Numbered from the stretch's first letter, positions 8,232-17,036 are shown. The stretch is 64,000 nucleotides of DNA from Massilia violaceinigra (GCF_002752675.1 NZ_CP024608.1:3286001-3350000); one strand, 5' to 3'. Translations and numbers: made by a program. The notes: generated by a model from the sequence alone, not told the origin.

Positions 8232-8876
8232 GAGGCGGAAGAAGTCGTCGATCAGGTGGCGTTTCGATGGCTTGACGGTCAGTTCACCCGCCGTGCCTGC
8301 GAATACCATGCAGTTGCCCGGGGTGTCGCGGTTGATCACGCCCGTGCCCTGTGAAACCGTGGTGTTGTCGCCAATCCGGCAGCGGCCCACAATGGCGCTG
8401 TTGGGATACAGGATCACGCCTTCCCCCAGCACCGGCGCCACGCCGTGATTCTTGCCGACCGTGGAATTTTGATACAGCACCAGGTAGTTCCCATACGTCG
8501 CCTTGGCCAGCACGATACCCACCGAGTGTCCGATAAAAAATACCTCCGGCAATTCGATCTCATAAAACAAATCGATGCCGTTGAGCGCCTTGTTGAGCAG
8601 GAACAGGCGCGTCGCCACGCCCAGCGCTTCCTCGCTGCGCTCTTCGCGCCATATGGTATTAGACAAAAAATACAAATACTGGCAGTACTGGCTCGAATTG
8701 AGATAGTTGAATTGCCCCTGCGGCCACATCCTCACCTTGTCGATGCACGCTTGCAGACGCGCCATCGTCGTGTCCCAATGCGTCCCAATAACACGCTGCA
8801 GCACGGCCGCTTCCATGCCCGGGAAAAAGGTCGTGACCTGTTGACACGTGTAAGCGCTCAAGTGTTCGTTTGCCAT
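8229..8876 (-). CDS. Hexapeptide-repeat acyltransferase (serine acetyltransferase-like)
   Basis: A 215-residue protein whose C-terminal half (about residues 110-195) has the left-handed beta-helix pattern of hexapeptide acyltransferases, with hydrophobic residues every sixth position (GHSVGIVLAKATYGNYLVLY, then VGKNHG, VGRCRIGDN). This fold transfers acetyl or other acyl groups from acyl-CoA. The helical N-terminal half resembles serine acetyltransferase-type leader domains. It is the last gene of the sugar operon, starting 8 bp after the GNAT gene, with a GGAG site at that junction. In this setting it more likely acylates a sugar or amino sugar than serine. The exact substrate cannot be read from sequence. 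Confidence 0.8.
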   Translation of the reverse strand: MANEHLSAYTCQQVTTFFPGMEAAVLQRVIGTHWDTTMARLQACIDKVRMWPQGQFNYLNSSQYCQYLYFLSNTIWREERSEEALGVATRLFLLNKALNGIDLFYEIELPEVFFIGHSVGIVLAKATYGNYLVLYQNSTVGKNHGVAPVLGEGVILYPNSAIVGRCRIGDNTTVSQGTGVINRDTPGNCMVFAGTAGELTVKPSKRHLIDDFFRL

Positions 8877-8884
8877 GCGCTGCT

Positions 8885-9517
8885 TTACTCCGGTGCCTGA
8901 TAGCGCATGTACACCAGCGCCGGGGCATCGCTGCCTGCCGTCGGATCTTCGACCCAGGTGACCTGGCCGTCCGCGCTGCTGCTGGCCAGCGCCACGCGCT
9001 TGACCTCGCTAAAACCGGCCTTTTGATAGAACGCCACCGCCGGGTTGTCCGAACGCACCCGCACCCACGCATCGTCCAGCCCGAGACCTGCGCGCGCCCA
9101 GTGCAGCAGCGCCTGCAGCGCGAGCGTCATCAAGCCCTTGCGGCAGTCGCCGCCGCGCACGATGGCGTCAGCCTCCACATAGCCCTTGTCCCAGTCGATG
9201 AATCCCAGCCCCACGTGGCCGACCGAGCGGCCGTCGAGGGTGTCGACCATGAACAATATCTTGCCGGGATCGCGCGCCACCGCGCCCGCCAGCCAGTTGG
9301 CGGTGCGCGTTTCGTGCGAGTCGAATTCGGTCAGGAACGATTTGACGAAGCGGTTGCGCCACTCGCTGAGCAGACGCGCATCGTTCAAATTGATGCGGGC
9401 GCTGGCCGTGGCGATCGGGCGCAGCAGCGCTTCGACCGGCTGGCCCACCGGGATCACCAGGTCGGCCCCGGCGCCGGCCGCCTGCTTGTAGGCGGCAAAC
9501 AGGGCTTGCCCGCTCAT
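8885..9517 (-). CDS. GNAT-family N-acetyltransferase
   Basis: A 210-residue GNAT acyltransferase. The chosen start is the ATG at 9517, which overlaps the stop of the aminotransferase gene as ATGA; upstream in-frame ATGs would lie inside that gene. A GNAT-like core is seen at about residues 75-190: a strand-turn (VGHVGLGFIDWDKGYVEAD), an acetyl-CoA loop region around GGDCRKGLMTLAL, and the end motif DNPAVAFYQKAGFSEVKR. It follows a DegT aminotransferase in the operon, so N-acylation of the amino sugar made by that enzyme is the likely reaction, as in other aminodeoxysugar pathways. This role is inferred from context. Confidence 0.85.
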   Translation of the reverse strand: MSGQALFAAYKQAAGAGADLVIPVGQPVEALLRPIATASARINLNDARLLSEWRNRFVKSFLTEFDSHETRTANWLAGAVARDPGKILFMVDTLDGRSVGHVGLGFIDWDKGYVEADAIVRGGDCRKGLMTLALQALLHWARAGLGLDDAWVRVRSDNPAVAFYQKAGFSEVKRVALASSSADGQVTWVEDPTAGSDAPALVYMRYQAPE

Positions 9518-10674
9518 GCCGGTTTCCCGGCGGCCGGCGTCCCGGCGACCGCTTTTCCGGCAAAATACAGGCCGATCTGGCGGCACACTTCATCGACCAG
9601 GGCCAGATCCATGCGCGAGTGCAGCGGCAGGGACAGGATTTCATTGCCGACCCGGTCGGTCACGCTCAGGTCGCCCGCGCGGCAGTTTTTCCAGAGCGAA
9701 AACCAGTGGCCCGGCTGCCAGTGAATGCCGGTGTCGACGCCGTTTTCCTTCAAGAACTTGCGCAGGTCGTCGCGGTCCTCGGCCGGCACGCGGATGTAGT
9801 ACAGGAAGGGGGTGACGTCGGCAAAGTCGGTCAGCGGGGTACGCACCTGCGTCACGCCGGCCAGCAGCGCGTTGTATTTGATGCAGGCGTCGCGCCGGCT
9901 GCTGGCGATCAGCGCAAGCTTGGACAACTGGGCCAGCCCGATGGCGGCGTGCATATTGAGCATGTGATAGCGGTAGCCGACCCGCTCGACGTCGAAGGTC
10001 CAGGCGCGCTGGTTCTGGTACATGACCGAGGCCGGCTGCTGCATGCCGAGCAGGCGCAGTTCGTGCACCATCGCCAGTTCTTCCCTGGTTTTCACCACGA
10101 TCGTGCCGCCGTCGAGGCAGGTGATGGTTTTCACCGGGTCGTGGCTGAACACGCAGATGTCGGAAAAGCTGCCGACCGGTTTGCCCTTGTACTTGGACCC
10201 GAAGGAATGCGCGGCATCGTGGATCACGCGTAGCTTGTGCGTGGCTGCAAATTCTGCGATTTCATCGTGATCGCAGAGGATGCAATCGTAATCCATGACG
10301 ATGATGGCTTTTGTCTTAGGCGTGACGAGCTTGGCCGCCTGTTTCATGTCGATTGCCAGGGTGTCGTCGAGGCAGTCGCAGAAGACGATCTCGGCGCCCA
10401 CCCACGAAATGGCCTGGAAGTCGGCCGAGCAGTTAAAGGAAGACACGATGACCTCATCGCCCGGACCGACCCCGGCGATGAGCAAGGCCACGTGCAGTCC
10501 GGCGGTGCCCGTGCTCAAGGCGGCCACGTAGCGCTCTTCCGTGCCCAGGATCTCCTTGACCTTGTTTTCAAAACCGGACACGTAGCTGCCCATGCCGAGC
10601 CAGCCCATTTCGAGCGATTCGCGGCTGGCGTCGATTTCTTCTTTTTCGATCAGCGGCTTAAATACGGGGATCAT
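9514..10674 (-). CDS. DegT/DnrJ/EryC1/StrS-family sugar aminotransferase
   Basis: A PLP-dependent enzyme of 386 residues expected to aminate a keto-sugar nucleotide. The family landmarks are present: the N-terminal SLEMGWLGMGSYVSGFE segment, the cofactor loop STGTAGLH, Asp153 in HDAAHSFGSKYKGKPVG, and the likely Schiff-base Lys182 in FSHDPVKTITCLDGG. The lysine argues for a true aminotransferase and against an RfbH/E1-type 3-dehydratase, where it is replaced. In an operon that makes CDP-4-keto-6-deoxyglucose, a 3- or 4-amino sugar is the expected product. The start ATG at 10674 has an AGGA site; the gap to the upstream epimerase is 21 bp. Confidence 0.9.
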   Translation of the reverse strand: MIPVFKPLIEKEEIDASRESLEMGWLGMGSYVSGFENKVKEILGTEERYVAALSTGTAGLHVALLIAGVGPGDEVIVSSFNCSADFQAISWVGAEIVFCDCLDDTLAIDMKQAAKLVTPKTKAIIVMDYDCILCDHDEIAEFAATHKLRVIHDAAHSFGSKYKGKPVGSFSDICVFSHDPVKTITCLDGGTIVVKTREELAMVHELRLLGMQQPASVMYQNQRAWTFDVERVGYRYHMLNMHAAIGLAQLSKLALIASSRRDACIKYNALLAGVTQVRTPLTDFADVTPFLYYIRVPAEDRDDLRKFLKENGVDTGIHWQPGHWFSLWKNCRAGDLSVTDRVGNEILSLPLHSRMDLALVDEVCRQIGLYFAGKAVAGTPAAGKPA

Positions 10675-10695
10675 GGCAGTCCTTCACAGAGCAGG

Positions 10696-11256
10696 TTAAA
10701 GGTTCAGGGTCAGGGCGAGGGTGCGGGCGGCCAAGGTCGGCCAGGCCCGGTCATTGTCGGAAATCTTGCGCGATGCGCACACGGGCCAGGGAATGTTCAG
10801 CGCCGGATCGTCCCAGCGCAGGCCGCGCGCGGAGGCGGGGCGGAACGGCGCACTCATCTGGTAGAGGACTTCGGTGTCCGCTTCCAGGCTTTGAAAACCA
10901 TGCGCCATGCCGGCGGGAATATACAACTGGCGGCGGTTCCCTGCCGACAGTTCGGTGTGGAAGGCCTTGCCGTAGGTCGCAGAGCCCGGCCGCAGGTCGA
11001 CGATGGCGTCGAATATGGCACCGCGCGTCACCCGCACCAGCTTGATTTCCTGGTCGGGCGCGATCTGGAAATGCAGCCCGCGCAGGGTACCCGCGTGCGG
11101 ATTCCATGAAACGCTTTGCTGCACGAACCGGCCCACCAGCCCGTGCCGCGCGAACTCGTCCTCGCAGACAGTGCGGGCAAACAGGCCGCGCTGGTCTTCG
11201 ACGGGTTCGATGTCGATGAGGAAGGCGCCGGCCAGCGGGGTAGGGTGAAATTGCAT
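10696..11256 (-). CDS. RmlC-like NDP-4-keto-6-deoxyhexose 3,5-epimerase
   Basis: A 186-residue cupin of the dTDP-4-dehydrorhamnose 3,5-epimerase family. The conserved features are DQRGLFARTVCEDEFARHG, the substrate region QQSVSWNPHAGTLRGLHFQ containing the catalytic-type His of LRGLHFQ, and IPAGMAHGFQSL. The start at 11256 shares one base with the stop of the methyltransferase gene (TGATG), so the genes are translationally coupled. In this operon the substrate is probably the CDP-4-keto sugar after C-methylation, inverting C3 and/or C5. No rmlA, rmlB or rmlD accompanies it, so it is unlikely to serve rhamnose synthesis here. Confidence 0.88.
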   Translation of the reverse strand: MQFHPTPLAGAFLIDIEPVEDQRGLFARTVCEDEFARHGLVGRFVQQSVSWNPHAGTLRGLHFQIAPDQEIKLVRVTRGAIFDAIVDLRPGSATYGKAFHTELSAGNRRQLYIPAGMAHGFQSLEADTEVLYQMSAPFRPASARGLRWDDPALNIPWPVCASRKISDNDRAWPTLAARTLALTLNL

Positions 11257-12497
11257 CAGGCCACCACGTGGATGTGCGGGTTGGCCAGCAGGAATTGCCC
11301 GCCCCAGCCGCGGATGCCGGCCATCTGGCTCATCAATTCTTCCTTGATGTTCCACGGCAGGATCAAGAGGTAGTCGGGTTGCGTTTCATACACCGCCTCG
11401 GGCGCGCGCACGGGAATGCGGCTGCCGGGCAAGAGCCGGCCTTGCTTGGCGGGATTGCTGTCGACCACGTAGTCGATGATGTCGGCGCCGATGCCGCAAT
11501 AGTTGAGCAGGGTATTGCCCTTGGCGGCGGCGCCGTAGGCGGCGATGGTCTTGCCTTCATCCTTGGCGTCGATCAGGAAACGCTGCAGCGCGCGCCTGGT
11601 GGCGCGCATGCGTTCGCCGAAACCGGCGTAGGTGTCCAGGCGCGCCAGGCCGGCTTCCTGTTCCAGCGCCAGGCAGGCCTCGACCTGCGCCGTGGTCGGG
11701 TGCGATGCCGTTTGCAAGCAGGCGTGCACGCGCAGGCTGCCGCCGTGGGTCGGGAGATGTTCGATGTCGAATACGCGCAGGCCGGCGCGCGCGAACACGG
11801 GCATCAGCGCCAGCAGGGACAGGTAGGAATAGTGTTCGTGGTAAATCGTGTCGAACTGCTGGTCGGCGATCAGGCGCAGCAGATGGGGAAACTCCAGCGT
11901 GACCACCGCCTCGGGTTTCATCACGGCCGGCATGGCGCCCACAAAATCGTTGAGGTCGGGCACGTGGGCCAGCACGTTGTTGCCCAGTAAAAGGTCGACC
12001 TGTTCGCCCTCGGCAGCGAGCGTGCTTGCCGTGGCGCGGTTGAAGAACAGTTCGCGCGTGTCGATGCCGCGCGCGCGCGCCGCCGCCGCCGTGTTGCCGC
12101 TCGGTTCGATGCCGAGGCAGGGAATGCCGGCCTGCTGGAAATACTGCAGCAGATAGCCATCGTTGCTGGCAATTTCCATCACGCGGCTGGCCCCGTTCAG
12201 CCCGAGGCGCGCCGTCATCTGTTCCACGTAGGCGCGCGCGTGGGCCAGCCAGCTGCTCGAAAACGAGGAAAAATAGACGTAGTTGGCGTGGAAGTGCAGT
12301 TCGGCGCGGGTGGCGTCGGCCAGTTGCACCAGCCAGCAGTGGTCGCACACCATGGCGTGCAGGGGGTAGAACATCTCGCCCTCGGCCGCTTTGTCCTGCT
12401 CGACAAAGGCGTTCGAGACGGGCGAGAGGCCCAGGTCGGCAAAGCTGTGGTGGAGAGCGGTGCCGCAGGCGCGGCAGGAGCGGGCGGGACTGTTCAT
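11256..12497 (-). CDS. SAM-dependent sugar C-methyltransferase (NovU/TylC3 type)
   Basis: 413 residues with the three-part layout of sugar C-methyltransferases: an N-terminal zinc-binding motif with paired cysteines (CRACG at 9-13, CDHC at 51-54), a central Rossmann SAM domain (VMEIASNDGYLLQYF, then GIEPSGNTAAAARARG), and a C-terminal domain with GAAAKGNTLLNYCGIG and VVDSNPAKQGRLLPG. Family members add a methyl group to carbon 3 of a 4-keto-deoxysugar nucleotide, giving a branched sugar. The start ATG 12497 overlaps the stop of the dehydratase gene (ATGA). Its presence with CDP-glucose enzymes implies a 3-C-methyl branched CDP-sugar. Confidence 0.88.
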   Translation of the reverse strand: MNSPARSCRACGTALHHSFADLGLSPVSNAFVEQDKAAEGEMFYPLHAMVCDHCWLVQLADATRAELHFHANYVYFSSFSSSWLAHARAYVEQMTARLGLNGASRVMEIASNDGYLLQYFQQAGIPCLGIEPSGNTAAAARARGIDTRELFFNRATASTLAAEGEQVDLLLGNNVLAHVPDLNDFVGAMPAVMKPEAVVTLEFPHLLRLIADQQFDTIYHEHYSYLSLLALMPVFARAGLRVFDIEHLPTHGGSLRVHACLQTASHPTTAQVEACLALEQEAGLARLDTYAGFGERMRATRRALQRFLIDAKDEGKTIAAYGAAAKGNTLLNYCGIGADIIDYVVDSNPAKQGRLLPGSRIPVRAPEAVYETQPDYLLILPWNIKEELMSQMAGIRGWGGQFLLANPHIHVVA

Positions 12498-13555
12498 GCG
12501 CAGAAGTATTCCAGTTGCTGTTCAGTAAAGGCGCGCGCGCCGGCGGGGTCGCGCGCGGCCGCGGCGTACCAGGCGGCCGTCTGTTCGATGCCAACGGCCA
12601 GCGGCCAGCGCACTTGCCAGTCGAGCTCCTGGCGCGCCTTGCTCGAATCGAGGTAGAGCAGGGCGGCTTCCTTGGCCGCATGCTGTTCGCCGTCGAGGCG
12701 CCAGGCCAGTTGCGGCCAGTGTTCCTGCAAGCCGTTCAGCAAGGTGGCGACCGAGACGTTGTCGGCGGCGTCCGGGCCGAAATTGTAGGCGCCGGCGCAG
12801 GCCGTGTCGCCGCCCAGCAAACGGGCGGCCAGCAGCAGGTAGCCGTGCAGCGGTTCGAGCACGTGCTGCCAGGGCCGGGTGGCGTGGGGACTCCTCACCG
12901 GCAGCGCGCTGCCCTGCCGCATGGCGCGCACGGCGTCGGGAATCAGGCGGTCGGCGCTCCAGTCGCCGCCGCCGATGACGTTGCCCGCGCGCGCAGTGGC
13001 GATCAGCGGGCCGCCAGCGGCAAAAAAGCTGCTGCGGTAGCTGTGCGCGACCAGTTCGGCGCCGGCCTTGCTGGCGCTGTACGGGTCATGCCCGCCGAGG
13101 CGGTCGTTTTCGCGGTAGCCCCACGGCCAGTGCTGGTTTTCGTAGCATTTGTCGGTGGTCACCACCAGTGCCGCGCGCGCACCCGGACAGGCGCGCAGCG
13201 CTTCGAGCACATGCACGGTGCCCATCACGTTGGTCGACCAGGTAGTCACCGGATCGGCGTAGCTGTGGCGTACCAGCGCCTGGGCCGCCAGGTGCAGCAC
13301 CAGCTCGGGAGCGGCATCGACCATGGCGCGCGTCAATGCGGCCTGGTCGCGCACGTCGGCGATGTGGTGGCGCTCCAGGGTGTCGCTAACCCCCGCCAGT
13401 TGGAACATGGTGGGCGTGCCGGAGGGCGCCAGGGAATAGCCGGTGACGCGCGCGCCCAGCCGCGCCAGGAACAGGCACAGCCACGCGCCCTTGAAGCCGG
13501 TGTGGCCGGTGACGAACACGCGCCGCCCCTTGAAGGCGTGCCCGAGCGCGTCCAT
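12494..13555 (-). CDS. rfbG: CDP-glucose 4,6-dehydratase
   Basis: A 353-residue short-chain dehydrogenase/epimerase-type enzyme that converts CDP-glucose to CDP-4-keto-6-deoxyglucose. It has the N-terminal NAD-binding motif VFVTGHTGFKGAWL, characteristic of RfbG, then HLAAQALVRHSYADP, the catalytic TTDKCYEN and YSASKAGAELV motifs, and ARAGNVIGGGDWSADRL. I chose the ATG at 13555 (MDALGHAF) because an earlier start would sit inside the rfbF stop region; the intergenic spacing is 5 bp. It acts directly after RfbF in the pathway. Confidence 0.93.
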   Translation of the reverse strand: MDALGHAFKGRRVFVTGHTGFKGAWLCLFLARLGARVTGYSLAPSGTPTMFQLAGVSDTLERHHIADVRDQAALTRAMVDAAPELVLHLAAQALVRHSYADPVTTWSTNVMGTVHVLEALRACPGARAALVVTTDKCYENQHWPWGYRENDRLGGHDPYSASKAGAELVAHSYRSSFFAAGGPLIATARAGNVIGGGDWSADRLIPDAVRAMRQGSALPVRSPHATRPWQHVLEPLHGYLLLAARLLGGDTACAGAYNFGPDAADNVSVATLLNGLQEHWPQLAWRLDGEQHAAKEAALLYLDSSKARQELDWQVRWPLAVGIEQTAAWYAAAARDPAGARAFTEQQLEYFCA

Positions 13556-13560
13556 GCCGC

Positions 13561-14334
13561 TCACGCCCACACCTTCCACGGCGCCGTGCCGGACTGCCAC
13601 ATATCTTCGAGCATGTTCTTTTCGCGCAGGGTGTCCATCGGTTGCCAGAAACCGGCGTGCTCATACGCCATCAGCTGGTTTTGCGCGGCCAGCGTTTGCA
13701 TGGGTTCCACTTCCCAGCTGCAATCGTCGCCATCGATCAGGTCGACCACGTCCGGTTGCAGCACGAAAAAGCCGCCATTGATCCAGCCGCCATCGCCCTG
13801 CGGCTTTTCCATGAAGGCGCTCACGGCGTCGCCCTGGCGCACCAGCGCGCCGTAGCGCCCGGGCGGCTGCACGGCGGCCACCGTGGCCAGGCGTCCGTGG
13901 GCGCGGTGAAAGGCGATTTCGGCCGCGATGTCGATGTCGGCCACGCCATCGCCATAGGTGAAGCAGAACGGTTTGCCCGGTTCCAGGTATTCGCGCACGC
14001 GCTTGAGGCGTCCGCCGGTGAGGGTGTCCGCGCCCGTGTCGACCAGGGTCACGCGCCACGGTTCGGCGTGGCGTTCGTGCACTTCCATGCGGTTTTTCTG
14101 CATGTCGAAGGTGACGTCCGACATGTGCAGGAAGTAGTTGGAAAAGAATTCCTTGATCAGGTAACCCTTGTAGCCGACGCAGATGATGAATTCGTTCACG
14201 CCGTGGTGCGAGAACACTTTCATGATGTGCCACAGCATCGGCTTGCCGCCGATTTCGATCATCGGCTTCGGCTTGAGATGGCTTTCTTCGAGAATGCGGG
14301 TGCCCAGGCCGCCGGCCAGGATGACGGCTTTCAT
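13561..14334 (-). CDS. rfbF: Glucose-1-phosphate cytidylyltransferase
   Basis: A 257-residue nucleotidyltransferase that makes CDP-glucose from CTP and glucose 1-phosphate. It has the signature AGGLGTRILEESHLKPKPM at the N-terminus, VGYKGYLIKEFF, the TYGDGVADID metal-binding region and the ending FWQPMDTLREKNMLEDMW. Length and motifs match RfbF closely. Its start overlaps the stop of the glycosyltransferase gene (ATGA). It commits glucose 1-phosphate to the CDP-deoxysugar branch. Confidence 0.95.
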   Translation of the reverse strand: MKAVILAGGLGTRILEESHLKPKPMIEIGGKPMLWHIMKVFSHHGVNEFIICVGYKGYLIKEFFSNYFLHMSDVTFDMQKNRMEVHERHAEPWRVTLVDTGADTLTGGRLKRVREYLEPGKPFCFTYGDGVADIDIAAEIAFHRAHGRLATVAAVQPPGRYGALVRQGDAVSAFMEKPQGDGGWINGGFFVLQPDVVDLIDGDDCSWEVEPMQTLAAQNQLMAYEHAGFWQPMDTLREKNMLEDMWQSGTAPWKVWA

Positions 14335-17036
14335 GACAGCGCTCCTTCATTGCTGGTGTTGCACCATTGTTCCCACATGCCGCGGTAGGCCTGGTCCAGG
14401 TGGCGCGTGAAGCGCTCCATGTCCATCAGCGGGCTGGCGCGGGTGCGCTCGCGCAGGCCGCTGCGCAACTGGCGCAGGCGGGCCGGGTCGAGCGCAAGTC
14501 CGGCGGCGATGCGGATATACGCCTCGTCGTCGTCGGCAATGAGTTCGTCGAGGCCGCCGTTGTGCAGGATCGTCACGCCCAGGCGCGAGATGAAATTGCT
14601 GCCGGCCAGGGTGACGAAGGGCACGCCCATCCACAGGGTATCGAAGCTGGTGGTGCCGCCGTTGCAGGGGAAGGGGTCGAGCGCGATGTCGATCCGGTTG
14701 TAGAGCACGAACTGGTTCTTGCGGTCGTTGGCGATCAGGATCAGGCGCGCCGGGTCGATGCCCAGGCCCGCGAACCGCGCCTCCACGCCGTCGCGCATGC
14801 CGGGGTTGTCCAGGCCAAGGATTTCCAGCATCAGGCGCGCTTCCGGCACCTGCTGCAAGATCGCGGCCCACAGCACGATGGTCGGGTCGCTCACCTTGGC
14901 GTAATTGTTGAAGCAGCCAAAGGTGATGTAGCCATTGTCTTCGTGCGGCGGATGGTCGATCACGGCCGGGCTGTTGGCGTGCGCGGCGTAGCAGCAAAAC
15001 ACTTCCGGCAGGCGCCACAGGGTTTCGACATTGAAGTGTTCGCTCAGGCCCGGCGGCTCGGCGAAGGCGTCGGTCAGGCGGTAATCCATCGTGCTCAAGC
15101 CGGTGGTGGACGGGTAGCCGATGTAGGTCAGCTGCACCGGCGCCGGTTTGCGCGCGAACGCCAGCAGGCGGTTGCCGGCCGTGTGGCCGGCAAGGTCGAC
15201 CAGGATGTCGATGCCGTCGGCGTGGATGCGCTCGGCCAGCTGCTGGTCGGACATGCTGCGGCACGGGATCCAGTGGTCGGCATCGGCGCGGATGCGGGCC
15301 GTGAATTCATCGTCGATCACGTGGCTGTAGTAGCAGAACACTTCAACCAGCGATTTGTCGTGCCGGGACAGGATCGGTTCGATGAAAAACGCGACCGCGT
15401 GGCGCCGGAAGTCGGGCGACACATAGCCGATTTTCAGGCGCTTGGCCGGATCAACGCCGGGCGCGTGTTGCATGCGCTGGGCCGCCAGGCCGGGTTCGAA
15501 CTGGGCGGCGAAGCGCAGGTGGAGCGCGAACAATTGTTCCTGGGTGATGCCGGCCGCGTACTGCATCGACAGCAGCAGGTTGTTGTGGGCCGCCGCATAG
15601 TTGGGTGCGAGGGCAATGGCTTGCTCGTACATCAGGCGCGAGGCGTCGGGCTTGCCCTGGTCTTTCAGCGCGCTGCCGAGGTTGTTGAAGGCTTCGGCAA
15701 AGCCGGGGCGCAGGGCGATAGCTTGCTCGAAGCAGCTGACCGCGTCGTCGTAGCGGCCCTGTTCCTTGTAGGCCACGCCGAGGTTGTTCCAGGCGTCGGC
15801 AAACTCGGGTTTGCGCAAAATCGCCTGCTCGAACGAGGCGACCGCTTCGCCCAGGCGGTTCATGTTGGCGAATGCCACGCCCAGGTTGAAATGGGCGGCG
15901 GCGCTGTCGGGCCACATGGCCAGGGTCTTTTCGCACCAGGCCAGCGCCTGCACGTGGCGCTGCAGGTCGGCATTGGTCAATGCCAGCATGGCGTACGGGT
16001 CGGCGTAGCCGGGTTTCAGGTGCACCGCGTTCTCGAAGCAGATCAGCGCTTCTTCGAGCCGGTAGCTGGCCTTGTAGGCGATGCCGAGGTTGCAGTACGC
16101 CTCGGCATAGTCCGGGCGCACCGTGACGGCGTGCTGGAAGCGCTGGATCGCCGCCTCGGTGTCCTGCCGTTCCAGCAGGGCGCCGCCGAAGTTGTTGAGC
16201 GCTTCGGCAAAGTCGGGCGCCAGCGCCAGCGCGGCCTGGTAGGCTGCAACCGCTTCGTCCAGGCGGCCCAGTTCCCTGAGCGCGATGCCCATGTTGTTGT
16301 ACGGCTGGACCAAGCGCGGGTCGATGGCCAGTGCGCGCCGGTAGCAGGCCAAGGCTTCTTCCAGCATGCCCTGGGCCTGGCGCGTGACGCCGAGGTTGTA
16401 GTGGGCCGCGGCCAGGTCAGGCTGCTGTTCCAGGGCGGCCTCGAAATGCGCGGCCGACAAGTCCCACTGTTCTTGCTGCTGGTACAGCTCGCCCAGGTTG
16501 TTGTGCACTTCGGCAAAGCCGGGGCGCAGTTCGAGCGCCCTGGCGTAGCAGACCTGGGCTTCGTCCAGGTTGCCCATGAGCTTCAAGGTGTCGCCCAGGT
16601 TGCTGTACGCCTCGGCGTGCTCCGGCTGCAGCGCCAGCACGGCCAGGTAGCTGCCCAGGGCGTTGGGTAGCTGGCCGCCGTCGCGCAGGGCGTGGCCGAG
16701 CTGCAGGTGAGCCTCGGCATTGTCCGGCGCCAGTTTCAGCAGGCGCTCGTAGCTGGCCTGCAGCTCGGGCAGCATGTTCAGGGCGCGGCAGCTGGCGTCG
16801 AGCGCGAAATAACAGGCCGGGTTGGCCGGCACCTTGTCGATCGCGCGCCCCAGGGCATCGATGGCTTCCTGGTGGCGTCCGCGCTGCTGGTGGAGCAGGC
16901 CGAGCAGGTGGAGGGCGTCGGCCCTGCCGTCCAGTTTGCGGTACAGCGCTTCCGCCTGGTCCAGCCGTCCCGCCCGGTGATGCTCCATGGCGATGTCCAG
17001 GGGGGAGGGCGGGGCGAAGGAAGCGGGTTTTTTCAT
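14331..17036 (-). CDS. TPR-containing O-GlcNAc-transferase-like protein glycosyltransferase (GT41)
   Basis: A 901-residue protein. Residues about 10-515 form some 13-14 tetratricopeptide repeats (recurring A.NNLG.AL...G....A...Y..A..L.P), the superhelix that binds acceptor proteins. Residues about 530-880 match the SPINDLY/OGT catalytic fold: IGYVSPDFRRHAVAFFIEP, DILVDLAGHTAGNRL, YIGYPSTTG, TFGCFNNYAKVSDP and FPCNGGTTSFDTLWMGVP. The last corresponds to the CNGxTTxxDxLWxGxP nucleotide-sugar motif of OGT. It therefore probably transfers a sugar from a nucleotide donor to Ser/Thr. The operon supplies a CDP-sugar and the flagellins are close by, making them the prime acceptor candidates. No signal peptide is seen, so it is cytoplasmic. 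Confidence 0.9.
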   Translation of the reverse strand: MKKPASFAPPSPLDIAMEHHRAGRLDQAEALYRKLDGRADALHLLGLLHQQRGRHQEAIDALGRAIDKVPANPACYFALDASCRALNMLPELQASYERLLKLAPDNAEAHLQLGHALRDGGQLPNALGSYLAVLALQPEHAEAYSNLGDTLKLMGNLDEAQVCYARALELRPGFAEVHNNLGELYQQQEQWDLSAAHFEAALEQQPDLAAAHYNLGVTRQAQGMLEEALACYRRALAIDPRLVQPYNNMGIALRELGRLDEAVAAYQAALALAPDFAEALNNFGGALLERQDTEAAIQRFQHAVTVRPDYAEAYCNLGIAYKASYRLEEALICFENAVHLKPGYADPYAMLALTNADLQRHVQALAWCEKTLAMWPDSAAAHFNLGVAFANMNRLGEAVASFEQAILRKPEFADAWNNLGVAYKEQGRYDDAVSCFEQAIALRPGFAEAFNNLGSALKDQGKPDASRLMYEQAIALAPNYAAAHNNLLLSMQYAAGITQEQLFALHLRFAAQFEPGLAAQRMQHAPGVDPAKRLKIGYVSPDFRRHAVAFFIEPILSRHDKSLVEVFCYYSHVIDDEFTARIRADADHWIPCRSMSDQQLAERIHADGIDILVDLAGHTAGNRLLAFARKPAPVQLTYIGYPSTTGLSTMDYRLTDAFAEPPGLSEHFNVETLWRLPEVFCCYAAHANSPAVIDHPPHEDNGYITFGCFNNYAKVSDPTIVLWAAILQQVPEARLMLEILGLDNPGMRDGVEARFAGLGIDPARLILIANDRKNQFVLYNRIDIALDPFPCNGGTTSFDTLWMGVPFVTLAGSNFISRLGVTILHNGGLDELIADDDEAYIRIAAGLALDPARLRQLRSGLRERTRASPLMDMERFTRHLDQAYRGMWEQWCNTSNEGALS

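Noticed and set aside
9514..10674. Aminotransferase as an RfbH-type CDP-4-keto-6-deoxyglucose 3-dehydratase
   Set aside because: The Schiff-base lysine is present at residue 182, and no partner reductase lies in the operon.
14367..16670. 767-residue open frame antisense to the TPR glycosyltransferase
   Set aside because: It mirrors the repeats of the real gene, has low-complexity Gln/Gly/Arg/His composition and no recognisable domain; a normal by-product of high GC at third positions.
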